Below, one piece after another: positions 8,258 to 17,615 of a stretch of DNA of 64,000 bases. A program made the position numbers and the translations under genes. The DNA lies in contig AAXX01000001.1 of the NCBI GenBank assembly GCA_000169355.1, forward strand, positions 930,001-994,000, written 5' to 3'. A model generated the notes under the pieces. That model did no database searches. It was not told the origin of the DNA and worked only from the letters and a program-made list of their open reading frames with translations. Origin of the DNA: Flavobacteria bacterium BAL38. GTDB taxonomy: Bacteria > Bacteroidota > Bacteroidia > Flavobacteriales > Flavobacteriaceae. Position 1 is the stretch's first letter, and each line of letters starts with the position of its first letter.

Positions 8258-10360
8258 ATGAAAAAAACAATAACAATATCCGCTATTGTTTGTACACTTG
8301 TTATGAACGCACAAACAAAAATTAATTATCCTGAAACAAAGAAAATAGACCATTTTGACACCTATTTCGATGAAAAAATTAACGATCCGTATCGTTGGTT
8401 AGAAGACGACCGAAGTGCTGAAACCGAAGCTTGGGTTAAAGCTCAAAACAAAGTAACATATAATTATTTAGAGCAAATTCCATATAGAAATCAGCTTAAA
8501 AATAGAATGGAGCAACTATGGAACTACGAGAAAATCGGAGCTCCTTTTAAAGAAGGTGATTTTACGTATTACTACAAAAATAATGGCCTTCAAAATCAAT
8601 CGGTTTTATATAGAAAAGATAATGCTGGAAAAGAGGAAATCTTTTTAGATCCGAATACATTCTCAAAAGACGGAACTACTTCTTTAGGTGGATTAAATTT
8701 TAGTAAAGACGGAAGTTTAGTTGCTTATGCCATTTCAGAAGGTGGAAGCGATTGGAGAAAAGTAATAGTAATGGAAGCTAAAACTAAGAAAATCATCGGT
8801 GATACCATCGTGGATGTAAAGTTTAGTGGTGTTTCTTGGTACAAAAACGAAGGGTTTTATTATTCAAGCTACGATAAACCTGTTGGTAGCGAATTATCAG
8901 CTAAAACAGACCAACACAAATTGTATTATCATAAATTAAAAACTTCTCAAAAAACAGACAAATTGGTTTTTGGAGGCGATATTAAAAGACGATATGTTGG
9001 TGGTGGCGTTTCTGAAGATGAAAATTATTTATTCATTTCGGCTGCGAATTCAACTTCTGGAAACGAGTTGTATTATTTAGATTTATCTAAACCAAATAGC
9101 AAAATTGTAACCTTAATTGATAATTACGAAAATGACAATGATGTTTTAGACAACAAAGGTTCTAAAATTTATTTGGTTACAAATTTCAATGCGCCAAACA
9201 AACGCGTAGTGACTTTTGATTTATCAAATCCGAAGAAAGAAAACTGGAAGGATTGCATTGCTGAAAACGAAAATGTATTATCGCCAAATACAGGTAGTGG
9301 TTATATTTTTGCAAGTTATATGAAAGATGCTGTTTCGTTCATTAAACAATATGATTACAACGGAAAATTGGTTCGCGACGTTCAATTACCAGGCGTAGGA
9401 AGTGCTGGTGGTTTTGGAGGGAAAGAAAAAGAAACTACATTATATTTTTCATTTACTAACTATGTAACGCCAGGAACAACATACAAATATGATCCAAAAA
9501 CTGGAAAATCTGAAGTATATCAAAAACCAAAAGTAGATTTTGATTCAGAAAATTACGAATCAAAACAAGTGTTTTATACTTCAAAAGATGGGACAAAAAT
9601 TCCTATGATTATTACGTATAAAAAAGGAACAGAGTTAAATGGTAAAAACCCAACTATTTTATATGGATATGGTGGGTTTAATGTGAGCTTAACACCTGCT
9701 TTTAGTATTTCAAATGCCGTTTGGTTAGAAAATGGAGGCGTTTATGCTGTTGCGAATTTACGCGGTGGTGGAGAATATGGTAAAAAATGGCATGATGCAG
9801 GAACACAAATGAAAAAACAAAATGTATTTGATGATTTTATTGCCGCTGCCGAATTTTTAATAAAAGAAAAGTATACCTCATCTGATTATTTAGCAATAAA
9901 AGGAGGTTCAAACGGAGGTTTATTAGTTGGTGCTGTTATGACGCAACGCCCAGATCTAGTAAAAGTAGCATTACCAGCAGTTGGTGTTTTAGATATGTTA
10001 CGTTATCACACATTTACAGCAGGAGCAGGTTGGGCTTACGATTACGGAACATCTGAACAATCTGGAGAAATGTTTAAATATATAAAAGGATATTCACCCG
10101 TACATAATGTAAAACCAAATACAAAATATCCAGCAACAATGGTAACCACAGGAGATCATGATGATCGTGTTGTTCCGGCACATAGTTTTAAATTTGCTGC
10201 AGAATTACAAGATAAGCAAGCAGGAGAAAATCCGGTTTTAATTCGTATTGATGTAAATGCGGGTCATGGCGCAGGAAAATCTGTTGCCGCTACCATTCAA
10301 GAAAATGTGGATATGCAAGTATTTACATTGTATAATATGGGAATTAAGGAGTTAAAATAG
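8258..10360 (+). CDS. Prolyl oligopeptidase, S9A, exported
   Basis: Serine peptidase that cleaves after proline in short peptides. ATG 8258 gives MKKTITISAIVCTLVMNAQ, a signal peptide ending AQ, so the enzyme is exported (periplasm). The 700-residue length suits the family: an N-terminal helix and beta-propeller (about 20-430) with the typical NDPYRWLED opening, then the alpha/beta-hydrolase domain. The catalytic serine is S551 in GGSNGGLL, the aspartate lies in GDHDDRVVPAHS (about 633-636), and the histidine is H670 in NAGHGAGK. A stand-alone gene with its own promoter and a bidirectional terminator shared with the convergent AIM24-family gene. Confidence 0.95.
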   Translation: MKKTITISAIVCTLVMNAQTKINYPETKKIDHFDTYFDEKINDPYRWLEDDRSAETEAWVKAQNKVTYNYLEQIPYRNQLKNRMEQLWNYEKIGAPFKEGDFTYYYKNNGLQNQSVLYRKDNAGKEEIFLDPNTFSKDGTTSLGGLNFSKDGSLVAYAISEGGSDWRKVIVMEAKTKKIIGDTIVDVKFSGVSWYKNEGFYYSSYDKPVGSELSAKTDQHKLYYHKLKTSQKTDKLVFGGDIKRRYVGGGVSEDENYLFISAANSTSGNELYYLDLSKPNSKIVTLIDNYENDNDVLDNKGSKIYLVTNFNAPNKRVVTFDLSNPKKENWKDCIAENENVLSPNTGSGYIFASYMKDAVSFIKQYDYNGKLVRDVQLPGVGSAGGFGGKEKETTLYFSFTNYVTPGTTYKYDPKTGKSEVYQKPKVDFDSENYESKQVFYTSKDGTKIPMIITYKKGTELNGKNPTILYGYGGFNVSLTPAFSISNAVWLENGGVYAVANLRGGGEYGKKWHDAGTQMKKQNVFDDFIAAAEFLIKEKYTSSDYLAIKGGSNGGLLVGAVMTQRPDLVKVALPAVGVLDMLRYHTFTAGAGWAYDYGTSEQSGEMFKYIKGYSPVHNVKPNTKYPATMVTTGDHDDRVVPAHSFKFAAELQDKQAGENPVLIRIDVNAGHGAGKSVAATIQENVDMQVFTLYNMGIKELK

Positions 10361-10379
10361 TTTAAATACAATCAAAAAA

Positions 10380-10416
10380 AATCCCGCAAGCTTTTAAAGT
10401 TTGCGGGATTTTTACG
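10380..10416. terminator. Bidirectional terminator between convergent genes
   Basis: AATCCCGCAA (10380-10389) pairs with TTGCGGGATT (10401-10410). T-tracts follow on both strands, so it can end both the peptidase and the AIM24-family transcripts. Confidence 0.9.
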
Positions 10417-10429
10417 TTTTTATTATTGT

Positions 10430-11230
10430 TTAAAATCTATTGTCACCATCTAACATTCTACCTAAGCCACCAAGCAAACTTCCTTCTTCTCTACTACTTC
10501 CTCCTGCTTTTGGTGCCGATGCAATAATTCTATCCGCCAAACGTGTAAATGGTAATGATTGAATGTAGACAATTCCAGGTCCACGAAGTGTTGCAAAGAA
10601 AACTCCTTCTCCTCCAAAAATGGTGTTTTTAATTCCGCCTACAAATTCAATATCGTAATCTACATCTTTGGTAAACCCAACCAAACAGCCTGTATCTACT
10701 CGAAGTAATTCTCCAGATTGTAATTCTTTTCTAGCTAAAGTTCCTCCTGAATGCACAAATGCCATTCCGTCTCCTTCTAACTTTTGCATAATAAAACCCT
10801 CTCCTCCAAACAAACCAGTTCCTAATTTTTTAGTGAATTCAATTCCTACAGTTACTCCTTTGGCTGCACATAAAAAAGAATCTTTTTGACAAATAAACTT
10901 ACCGCCAAATTGTTGCAAATCTATAGGAACAATTTTTCCTGGATAAGGAGAAGCAAACGACACTTTGCGTTTTCCTATATCCTGATTTTGGTAAGCTGTC
11001 ATGAATAAACTTTCTCCTGTTAAAACACGTTTTCCAGCAGATAATAATTTTCCAAAAATGCCTTGTTGTTCTTGACTTCCATCGCCAAAAATAGTTTCCA
11101 TTTTAATGCCGTTTTCCATCATCATGAAACTTCCTGCTTCTGCAACAACCACTTCTTGTGGATCTAACTCAACTTCAACATATTGCATTTCTTCACCATA
11201 AATATGGTAATCTATTTCGTGTGCTTTCAT
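10430..11230 (-). CDS. AIM24 / TIGR00266 family protein
   Basis: A 266-residue cytosolic protein of the AIM24 (DUF124, TIGR00266) family, a double-stranded beta-helix trimer whose biochemical role in bacteria is not established. Family signs are the start ([20 protein letters not shown]), the repeated Gly-rich turns [29 protein letters not shown] and [17 protein letters not shown], and the C-terminal Gly-rich tail. No signal peptide or membrane segment. It is transcribed alone. Confidence 0.88.
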   Translation of the reverse strand: MKAHEIDYHIYGEEMQYVEVELDPQEVVVAEAGSFMMMENGIKMETIFGDGSQEQQGIFGKLLSAGKRVLTGESLFMTAYQNQDIGKRKVSFASPYPGKIVPIDLQQFGGKFICQKDSFLCAAKGVTVGIEFTKKLGTGLFGGEGFIMQKLEGDGMAFVHSGGTLARKELQSGELLRVDTGCLVGFTKDVDYDIEFVGGIKNTIFGGEGVFFATLRGPGIVYIQSLPFTRLADRIIASAPKAGGSSREEGSLLGGLGRMLDGDNRF

Positions 11231-11290
11231 ATTATTCGATTTTTACAAATTAGTCGAGAACCAAATAAAAATGTTACGAATGGAAACAAA

Positions 11291-11322
11291 AAAACCGAAA
11301 ACAATATTGCTTTCGGTTTTTA
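11291..11322 (-). terminator. Hairpin terminator, probably of the frameshifted gene before IS insertion
   Basis: AAAACCGAAA (11291-11300) pairs with TTTCGGTTTT (11311-11320), with T-tracts on both strands. It lies just outside the left end of the insertion sequence. Removing the element places it directly downstream of the small gene at 12334-12649. Confidence 0.85.
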
Positions 11323-11343
11323 TATTTTTACATCAAAATTATT

Positions 11344-12329
11344 CTGATTGTCCGTTTTCTGTCATAACCCTGTAATATTAGCAATTACAAGCCTATCGAA
11401 AAGTTTTTCTTCAAAATATCTTCTATTTAACTTGTACACAAACTCGTTTAGATATAATTGAAGATATTTTCCTTTTATTTTATGGTAATTTCCTAACAAA
11501 TTTCTTTTTGCGTTACTGATTGTTATATGAACCCATTTCAAAGTTTCTTTTGTGGTTTCTTTGTTAGATTTTTCAGTTATGTGCAATTCTACAAAGTTAG
11601 AAATATCTACATATGATGTACTTTTATCTGTAAAAACAATACTTTTTTCATTAATTGATTCTTGTATTGTTTGATTAATTTGCTCAGCAGTATGGTTGGT
11701 TAAAACTTTAGCTTTAAAATAACGACATTGTGTTGATTTTTTACCGCTTTCCAAATCTTCCAAAACTGTTGATTCTGCCATAATTGCAACATTTTCTTTA
11801 CCAACTGCACCTCTACCTCGAATGCCTTTTTCTTGTTCAATTTCAGAAGATTCAACAGTAAAATAGCCTTCATCAAATTCAATCATACCTTCTAAGGTAT
11901 ATCGAGCATCTCGGTTACCCATAGCCTTTCTTAACTTATGAACCATTGCCCAAACTGGTTCGTATCTTTTTTGTCCAAGTTGCTTTTGGATTTCTTTACT
12001 TGAAAATCCTTTTTTTGTAGCACTCATTAAAAACATAGTTTTGTACCAAGTCAAAAATGACAACTTTGAACTTTGCATTATAGTTCCGCTTCGTAAAGAA
12101 ATTCTACTTCTACACTTTTTACATTCATAACTCCAACGACTCTGTATCCAAAAATGCTCTTTTGAACCACATTTACATTCAACTCCTATCTCATCTCTTT
12201 GTTCTTTAAAATGGAGTCTACAAGCTTCTTCACTTCCAAAATTTGCTGTAAAATTAAATAAGTTCATGTCTTGAATTTTTATCAAATATATGAAATTTTT
12301 ATCTATTATGAGTGCTTACGGACAATCAG
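11344..12329 (-). mobile_element. IS1595-family insertion sequence, apparently complete
   Basis: A 986-bp element. The left end CTGATTGTCCGT (11344-11355) and right end ACGGACAATCAG (12318-12329) are perfect 12-bp terminal inverted repeats. Similarity resumes further in with TCATAA at both ends (about 19 of 24 bases in total). Both sides are flanked by the direct repeat AAAATTATT (11335-11343 and 12330-12338), the likely target duplication; 8 bp is usual for the family, here 9 bp match. One intact transposase fills it. The intact ends, duplication and reading frame suggest a fairly recent insertion. No passenger genes. Confidence 0.85.
11362..12285 (-). CDS. IS1595-family transposase
   Basis: A 307-residue DDE-type transposase of the IS1595/ISXO2-like group. 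An N-terminal zinc ribbon is visible (C37/C39 in ECKCG and C55/C58 in YECKKC), then a helical region (SLRSGTIMQSSKLSFLTWY), then the catalytic core: D138 in EFDEGYF, D220 in FTDKSTSY, and N258 in WVHITISNAK near the family end motif YLNEFVYKLNRRY. The frame is intact. A shorter start (M7, MNLFNFTANFGSEE) is possible. It lies 18 bp from one IS end and 44 bp from the other. Confidence 0.93.
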   Translation of the reverse strand: MIKIQDMNLFNFTANFGSEEACRLHFKEQRDEIGVECKCGSKEHFWIQSRWSYECKKCRSRISLRSGTIMQSSKLSFLTWYKTMFLMSATKKGFSSKEIQKQLGQKRYEPVWAMVHKLRKAMGNRDARYTLEGMIEFDEGYFTVESSEIEQEKGIRGRGAVGKENVAIMAESTVLEDLESGKKSTQCRYFKAKVLTNHTAEQINQTIQESINEKSIVFTDKSTSYVDISNFVELHITEKSNKETTKETLKWVHITISNAKRNLLGNYHKIKGKYLQLYLNEFVYKLNRRYFEEKLFDRLVIANITGL

Positions 12330-12333
12330 AAAA

Positions 12334-12649
12334 TTATTTAATTACTTCTGATAATTTCAATGTTTTTCCGCACATATCGGCTGTAATTTTAAAAATAACT
12401 TCGCCTTTTTTTACCTTCATTTGCCCAGCGTACTTCTTTCCCAACATTACATCCAATACTCGTTTTAGAACCTTTATTCAAAGACACAAAGCCTGTTCCT
12501 GTATGAATGGAAATTTTATCTTTAGAATCGTTTATTAAAGAAAAACTAGATTCTATTTTAATTTCAATTTGATTGATTTGATTAACTTTTTCAATTTCAG
12601 CAAATGAACTAAAAAAAAACACACTCGTCAATATAACTATTATTTTCAT
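12334..12649 (-). pseudogene. Small exported-protein gene broken by a +1 frameshift
   Basis: The frame from 12649 encodes a signal peptide (MKIIVILTSVFFFSSFA) and a short domain (DKISIHTGTGFVSLNKGSKTS), then stops at 12389 after an unlikely tail (KKRRSYF). Dropping one base from the seven-A run (plus strand T at 12406-12412) restores KKGEVIFKITADMCGK and an end at TAA 12334-12336, giving 104 residues. The repaired C-terminus (DMCGKTLKLSEVIK) resembles small conserved flavobacterial exported proteins of unknown function. The stop codon lies inside the 9-bp duplication of the neighbouring IS. It could be a real pseudogene, a phase-variable tract or a sequencing error in a homopolymer. Confidence 0.75.
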
Positions 12650-12688
12650 ATACGTTTAATTTATGATGATTTTAAAATATAACTTTTA

Positions 12689-13513
12689 TCAAAATTTACC
12701 TAAAACAGACTTTCTAATTACACTATTAAATAATTTGTAGCCTAATATTCTTTTCAATAACTTCATAAAATTAGCATCAAATCCGATTGTATATCGTCTA
12801 AATTTTTTATTCGGATTTTCAGCAATATGGTATAATTTTCGAACTATTAATGGCGTAAGATTAGTGTTTTTATTCGATTTCTTTTGAAGCACATCACTTA
12901 CTTTTTTCATTAATTCATTGTATGATTTTACTGAAGTTTCTGGACATTTTGTTACGTTTTTTTGAAACGATGTTGGTGCATTTCCAAATTGAACAGTACA
13001 AACCTTGATATTTAAATCGAATAATTCATACGCCATACATTCAGAAAAGCTTTCTACAGCTTGCTTTGTTGAGTGATAAAAATTACCTAAAGGCAAATTA
13101 ACCAAACCTGCTACAGAAGTAATGTTTATAAACTGACCCGATTTTTGAGCTCGAAATAAAGGAATAAATGCGCGACAAATTTTTACAACTCCTAACCAAT
13201 TTATAGCCACAATATCATTAATTTTTGAATCTTCGGATAGTTCTACAAAACTTCTATACCCAACACCTGCATTATTAATTATTACATCTATTTTTTTATT
13301 ATTTTTTAAAATAGCGTCTTTTGCATTTGAAATACTAATAGTAGAAATAACATCCAATTCATAACATTGAATATTGGGATGAAACTTTAAATCATCTGCT
13401 TCCTCAAGTGATAACATTGTAGCAATTACATTCCAGCCTTTATCTGCAAAAAAAAGTGCTGTTTGTTTTCCTATTCCACCAGCGGCACCAGTGATTAATA
13501 CTGTTTTTTTCAA
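12689..13513 (-). CDS. Short-chain dehydrogenase/reductase
   Basis: A classical SDR oxidoreductase of 274 residues; substrate unknown. The cofactor loop TGAAGGIG lies at residues 9-16, NNAG at about 80-83, the catalytic serine is S133 (ITSVAG), and the YxxxK pair is Y146/K150 (FYHSTK). The C-terminus is longer than in minimal SDRs and basic. It is the last full gene of an operon read from a DAO-type oxidoreductase through mtgA (gaps of 1 and 6 bp), and the frameshifted small gene follows 39 bp further on. Confidence 0.9.
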   Translation of the reverse strand: MKKTVLITGAAGGIGKQTALFFADKGWNVIATMLSLEEADDLKFHPNIQCYELDVISTISISNAKDAILKNNKKIDVIINNAGVGYRSFVELSEDSKINDIVAINWLGVVKICRAFIPLFRAQKSGQFINITSVAGLVNLPLGNFYHSTKQAVESFSECMAYELFDLNIKVCTVQFGNAPTSFQKNVTKCPETSVKSYNELMKKVSDVLQKKSNKNTNLTPLIVRKLYHIAENPNKKFRRYTIGFDANFMKLLKRILGYKLFNSVIRKSVLGKF

Positions 13514-13519
13514 TATTTA

Positions 13520-14260
13520 TTAATATTCTAATTTAACAAAACTAATTTCTCTACTTATTTTTGCCTTTCTTCTATTAATGTAACTAGATGAATTAGAGGC
13601 TTTATATTTTCTCGGATTGGGCAATATAGCCGCAATTCCAGCTGCTTCATATCGGGTTAAACTAGCAGCATCTTTACGAAACCAATGTTTGGCAGCAGCT
13701 TCAACTCCATAAACGCCATCGCCCATTTCAATACTATTCAAATAGACTTCCATGATGCGTTTTTTGCCCCAAACTAGTTCAATCAAAACCGTGTAATACG
13801 CTTCTAAACCTTTACGTAAATAGCTTCTACCTTGCCATAAAAAAACATTTTTGGCTGTTTGCTGTGATATGGTACTTCCGCCTTTTAATTTTTTCCCTTT
13901 AGAATTGTTTTTATAGGCTTTTTGCATGGCCTCAAAATCAAAACCTGAATGTTCTAAAAAACGACCGTCTTCACTAGCGATAACCGCTTTTTGAAGATTT
14001 AAGGAAATTTCTTCTATTGGAACCCAATCATGACTACAAACCATGTCTTTTCCTGCTTCATTATGTTCTAAAGCTCTAATTCCCATTAAAGGTGTAAACG
14101 GAACAGGAACAAACTTATATAGTAAAACAACTGAAAAACTGATAATATTGAACCATAAAAATACCAACCAAAAGAAGCGAAATATCTTTTGACCTATGGT
14201 TCTTTTTTTGGCAGGCTTTTTTGCTGAAATTTTTTTATTTGGAGTAGTTTTTTTTGCCAT
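13520..14260 (-). CDS. mtgA: Monofunctional biosynthetic peptidoglycan transglycosylase
   Basis: A GT51 glycosyltransferase that polymerises lipid II into glycan strands. The Lys-rich N-terminus ([18 protein letters not shown]) precedes one membrane helix (about residues 28-48). The GT51 domain follows, with the catalytic glutamate motif [12 protein letters not shown], then [16 protein letters not shown], the second glutamate region [20 protein letters not shown], and [10 protein letters not shown]. There is no transpeptidase domain, which separates it from class A PBPs. The 246-residue length is normal. It is 1 bp downstream of the DAO-type oxidoreductase and 6 bp before the SDR gene. Confidence 0.95.
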   Translation of the reverse strand: MAKKTTPNKKISAKKPAKKRTIGQKIFRFFWLVFLWFNIISFSVVLLYKFVPVPFTPLMGIRALEHNEAGKDMVCSHDWVPIEEISLNLQKAVIASEDGRFLEHSGFDFEAMQKAYKNNSKGKKLKGGSTISQQTAKNVFLWQGRSYLRKGLEAYYTVLIELVWGKKRIMEVYLNSIEMGDGVYGVEAAAKHWFRKDAASLTRYEAAGIAAILPNPRKYKASNSSSYINRRKAKISREISFVKLEY

Positions 14261-14261
14261 A

Positions 14262-15374
14262 CTATACTAAATCTGCTAATTCTTGTCCGACTAAACTACC
14301 TATGGCAACACCCATTCCGCCCATGCGAACTCCGCAGTAGACATTATTTGAAAGTTGTTCTACTATAGGTTTTTTATGAGTACCAACACCCATTGTACCG
14401 CTCCATCGATGATCAATTTCAAACTCTTGATGGGGTAAAATTACTGTTTTTAATAACTCTTCTAAACGATTTTGAATCAATTCTGTAGTATCGTGCGAAG
14501 TGGTGGTTTCGCCTTCAAAATCTAAGTTTCTTCCACCACCAAAAAGTATTCTATCTTTTATGTTTCTGAAATAAAAATAACCTTTGTCTAAGTGAAAAGT
14601 GCCTTTAATATCTAAATTCGGAATTGGTTTTGTAATTAAAACTTGCGCTCTAGCAGGTTGCACTTGATTATTAGTTAATTGCGATGCAAAACCGTTTGTT
14701 GTAAATAACAATTTATTGGTTTTAAAAGTAACTCCGTTTGCAACCACCTCAACATTATCGTTCAATTCCTGAAAACTAGTTACGGTTTGACTATTTAAAA
14801 TCAGAATATCGTTTTGATGTGCTTTTTTTAGTAAAGCCTGCATCATGTTTCCTGTATCGATTTGCGCTTCAAACGGATTAAAAATTAAGTTTTCAAAAAT
14901 ACCTCCAAAATTAAATCGGTCTACTTCTTTTGAAAAGACATCTGTTTTGAAAAGAGGTTTAATGATATCATTGATGAATGTGATTTTCTGAATACATTCG
15001 TTATAAAACGATTCATCTTCTTTTAAAAATAGCTCGTATCCGCCATAAGGTTTCAAATCAATAGCTGAATCACCAAGATTTCTTCGAAGCAATTGCAATC
15101 CCGCATATCGTTTTTGAATGAGTTGAATTACTTCTTCTTCGGTATGTGTTTTTAAATCGTCTATAATTTCAGAAATACTACCAAAACAAGCAAAACCAGC
15201 GTTTTTTGTACTAGCGCCTTGTGGTAGAATTCCTTTTTCGAGAATTAATATTTTTGAGGAAGGAAATCTTTCGCGCAAAGCCAAAGCAGTATGTAAACCG
15301 ACTATTCCACTACCTACGATAGTAAAATCGACGTTTGAAAACCAATTTTTTAATTCCCAATAACTAAGTTGCAT
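14262..15374 (-). CDS. FAD-dependent oxidoreductase, DAO family
   Basis: A 370-residue flavoprotein of the D-amino-acid-oxidase/glycine-oxidase fold. The FAD-binding loop [14 protein letters not shown] begins at about residue 21 and is followed by LILEKG and the family hallmark [13 protein letters not shown]. Later come RAQVLITKP and a C-terminal [17 protein letters not shown] segment that contacts FAD. No signal peptide or membrane helix, so it is probably cytosolic; substrate unknown (an amine or amino acid by family). It is the first gene of the DAO-mtgA-SDR operon. Confidence 0.9.
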   Translation of the reverse strand: MQLSYWELKNWFSNVDFTIVGSGIVGLHTALALRERFPSSKILILEKGILPQGASTKNAGFACFGSISEIIDDLKTHTEEEVIQLIQKRYAGLQLLRRNLGDSAIDLKPYGGYELFLKEDESFYNECIQKITFINDIIKPLFKTDVFSKEVDRFNFGGIFENLIFNPFEAQIDTGNMMQALLKKAHQNDILILNSQTVTSFQELNDNVEVVANGVTFKTNKLLFTTNGFASQLTNNQVQPARAQVLITKPIPNLDIKGTFHLDKGYFYFRNIKDRILFGGGRNLDFEGETTTSHDTTELIQNRLEELLKTVILPHQEFEIDHRWSGTMGVGTHKKPIVEQLSNNVYCGVRMGGMGVAIGSLVGQELADLV

Positions 15375-15465
15375 GAATACCTGATTAAAAAAGTAAATGT
15401 AATAATTTGTTTTTAGTTATACACTAAATCTCGTTATTTGCGTTATGATATTTAAAACCGAAAAA

Positions 15466-16920
15466 ATGAGAATTTATTTACTTTTAACAACATTGTTTGT
15501 TACACAACTTTTTTCAGCACAAAATGTGACTAAAAAAATTACGCTTATTTTTAAAAAAAGTAATTATCATTTTGAAGAAACATCCGGTTTTAAAAGAATG
15601 AATGCGTTAATTAATTATTCTGAATTCAATTCGTACAAGGAAACTTATCTGTCGCCAAATAACAAAGAGAAAAATGACACAATAGAATTGAAAATTGAAT
15701 CGGACAAGATTTTTTTAATCCACAATTGGAAAGAATTGAACAAAAGTTCACGAGTTATTTTATATACCAATGACATTGTTGAAATTGATTATGAGAATGG
15801 TTTTCCTAATTTCAAAATAGTAAACCGTGAAGTAAAACCGTATGATTTGAATTTAGAAAAGCAACTAAATCTTAGTTTTCCGATTGATAATTATGTCTTT
15901 TTTCAAAACAACAAAAGAAGTAGAAATTCAAAAGAAGAAAAGGAATATAAAACGGAATTAACAAATTTTATCCAGAATTCTAAAATAGCATTGGATGAAC
16001 TTTTAAATTCGGATAAAATTTCAAGAGAAACGTATGATTCTCAATTGAATTATATCACATTTTACTACTTAAACACAGACACAAAAACAAATTTCTCTGA
16101 TTACCAAAACACCCTTAAAAACGAGGGGGTAATTTGGATAAAATCGTATCGCTATTTCTTAGAATCCTATGTGAAAAAGGAATTTAAAATCAAGAAATAC
16201 GAAAAAAAACTTAAAGATTTTGAACTAAAAACTGCTAACAACAAAACAAAAACCAAAGATATTAGCATGCAATATGAAGATCATGAAGACAGCTTTCTTC
16301 AAATTGAGCAATCAGACTTGTTTTCTGCTAAAGCGAAAGAATATTTATTGTATGCCTATTTAAATAGAATAGCAAAATCTAAACCACAAAAGCTATCTAC
16401 TTACATTGCAATCTTTAAAAAATATTCAAATGATACGAAATTAATAGAAGGTTTTGAAAATGCATTTTTAGTAGATATTGAAGCTTTAAAACAAAATACT
16501 TCTGAAGTCATTTTATATGATGAAAACAAAAAAGCAACTACCTTATCAGCCATTATTGAAGCTAATAAAGGCAAAATAATTTATATAGATTTTTGGGCCA
16601 GCTGGTGTGCACCTTGTAGAGCTGCTTTACCAAGTTCGAGAAAATTACATGCTGAATATACTAATGTGCTATTTTTATATTTATCAACAGATTCAAATTT
16701 TGAAGCATGGAAAAAAGCAAATCAATATGAGAAATTAACAGAGAATAGTTATTTCATCATCAACCCTAAAACTTCAGAATACTTAAAAAAACTGGCAATT
16801 GATTTTATTCCGAGATATGTGTTAATTAATTCCAATGGAGAAATATCAAATCCAAAAGCAGCTTCACCTGATTCTGAAAAAATAAAGCAAGAGTTTAATT
16901 CCTTACTACTAAGTAAATAA
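15466..16920 (+). CDS. Exported thioredoxin-like protein with large N-terminal region
   Basis: ATG 15466 gives a clear signal peptide (MRIYLLLTTLFVTQLFSAQ), better than the in-frame ATG at 15445. Of 484 residues, about 20-350 form a region I do not recognise (a beta-rich start, then Lys/Glu-rich helices). The C-terminal 130 residues are a TlpA/ResA-type thioredoxin fold with active site WASWCAPCRAALP (C381, C384) and the cis-Pro region FIPRYVLIN. Likely a periplasmic disulfide reductase. It is monocistronic and convergent with the DedA gene, with a spacer under 10 bp. Confidence 0.88.
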   Translation: MRIYLLLTTLFVTQLFSAQNVTKKITLIFKKSNYHFEETSGFKRMNALINYSEFNSYKETYLSPNNKEKNDTIELKIESDKIFLIHNWKELNKSSRVILYTNDIVEIDYENGFPNFKIVNREVKPYDLNLEKQLNLSFPIDNYVFFQNNKRSRNSKEEKEYKTELTNFIQNSKIALDELLNSDKISRETYDSQLNYITFYYLNTDTKTNFSDYQNTLKNEGVIWIKSYRYFLESYVKKEFKIKKYEKKLKDFELKTANNKTKTKDISMQYEDHEDSFLQIEQSDLFSAKAKEYLLYAYLNRIAKSKPQKLSTYIAIFKKYSNDTKLIEGFENAFLVDIEALKQNTSEVILYDENKKATTLSAIIEANKGKIIYIDFWASWCAPCRAALPSSRKLHAEYTNVLFLYLSTDSNFEAWKKANQYEKLTENSYFIINPKTSEYLKKLAIDFIPRYVLINSNGEISNPKAASPDSEKIKQEFNSLLLSK

Positions 16921-16929
16921 TTAATATAA

Positions 16930-17613
16930 TTAATCGTTAGGCTTTTTTCTCGCTTTAATTGCTTTCATAATTAAAGGAAATGAAGTAATACCAATTAAAA
17001 TTAAAATTATAGTTTCAATATGTTTCTTTAAATCAATGCCAAATTCTTCATTAAAGAAACCGTACAAATAATGTCCGGCAAAAATTAATAAAAACGACCA
17101 TAATAGAGAACTCAACACATTGTAAAACATGAATTTACTTTTTGGCATATGTACAATTCCTGCAATAATAGGGACGAATGTTCTTACAATAGGTAAAAAA
17201 CGAGCGAAAATTATGGCTTTACCGCCATGTTTTTCAAAAAAAGCTTGCGATTCGTACAAGTATTTTTTCTTAAAGAAAAAACTATCTTCTTTGTTGTACA
17301 AAAACTGTCCGCTTCTTGAACCAAACCAATAGCCAAAAACATTACCCAAGGTTGCTGCTGTGGCAATTAATAAGGCTAAAATAGTTACGTTTGACAAATC
17401 ACTTGGAATCATGAAAAACGTTTCAACTAACTCCCGACTGTAAATTCCTGATAGAAAAAGTAAACTATCACCGGGCAGAAAAAATCCTGCAAACAAACCT
17501 GTTTCTGCAAAAACAATAAATAAGACCATGTAAATTCCAACAGGAATTCCACCGATTTCCATTGTAATATAAAATTCGGGATTAAATAATTGGGTCCAAT
17601 GGAAATCGTTCAT
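16930..17613 (-). CDS. DedA family membrane protein
   Basis: An integral inner-membrane protein (227 residues, about 5-6 hydrophobic segments) of the DedA/SNARE-associated (VTT) family, implicated in lipid-carrier or phospholipid flipping. Family motifs are FAGFFLPGDSLLFLSG (about residues 38-53) and the Arg motif FARFLPIVRTFVPIIAGI. The C-terminus is short and basic. It starts 2 bp after the stop of the dicarboxylate symporter gene and is probably cotranscribed with it. Confidence 0.92.
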   Translation of the reverse strand: MNDFHWTQLFNPEFYITMEIGGIPVGIYMVLFIVFAETGLFAGFFLPGDSLLFLSGIYSRELVETFFMIPSDLSNVTILALLIATAATLGNVFGYWFGSRSGQFLYNKEDSFFFKKKYLYESQAFFEKHGGKAIIFARFLPIVRTFVPIIAGIVHMPKSKFMFYNVLSSLLWSFLLIFAGHYLYGFFNEEFGIDLKKHIETIILILIGITSFPLIMKAIKARKKPND

Positions 17614-17615
17614 AT

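Noticed and set aside
12406..12412. Programmed frameshift like that of IS elements
   Set aside because: The slippery run is outside the IS and in a small non-transposase gene; no stimulatory structure was seen, so decay or error is more likely.
12290..12538. Plus-strand open frame opposite the frameshifted gene and across the IS end
   Set aside because: It crosses the IS boundary and is antisense to the exported-protein gene, which has better coding signs.
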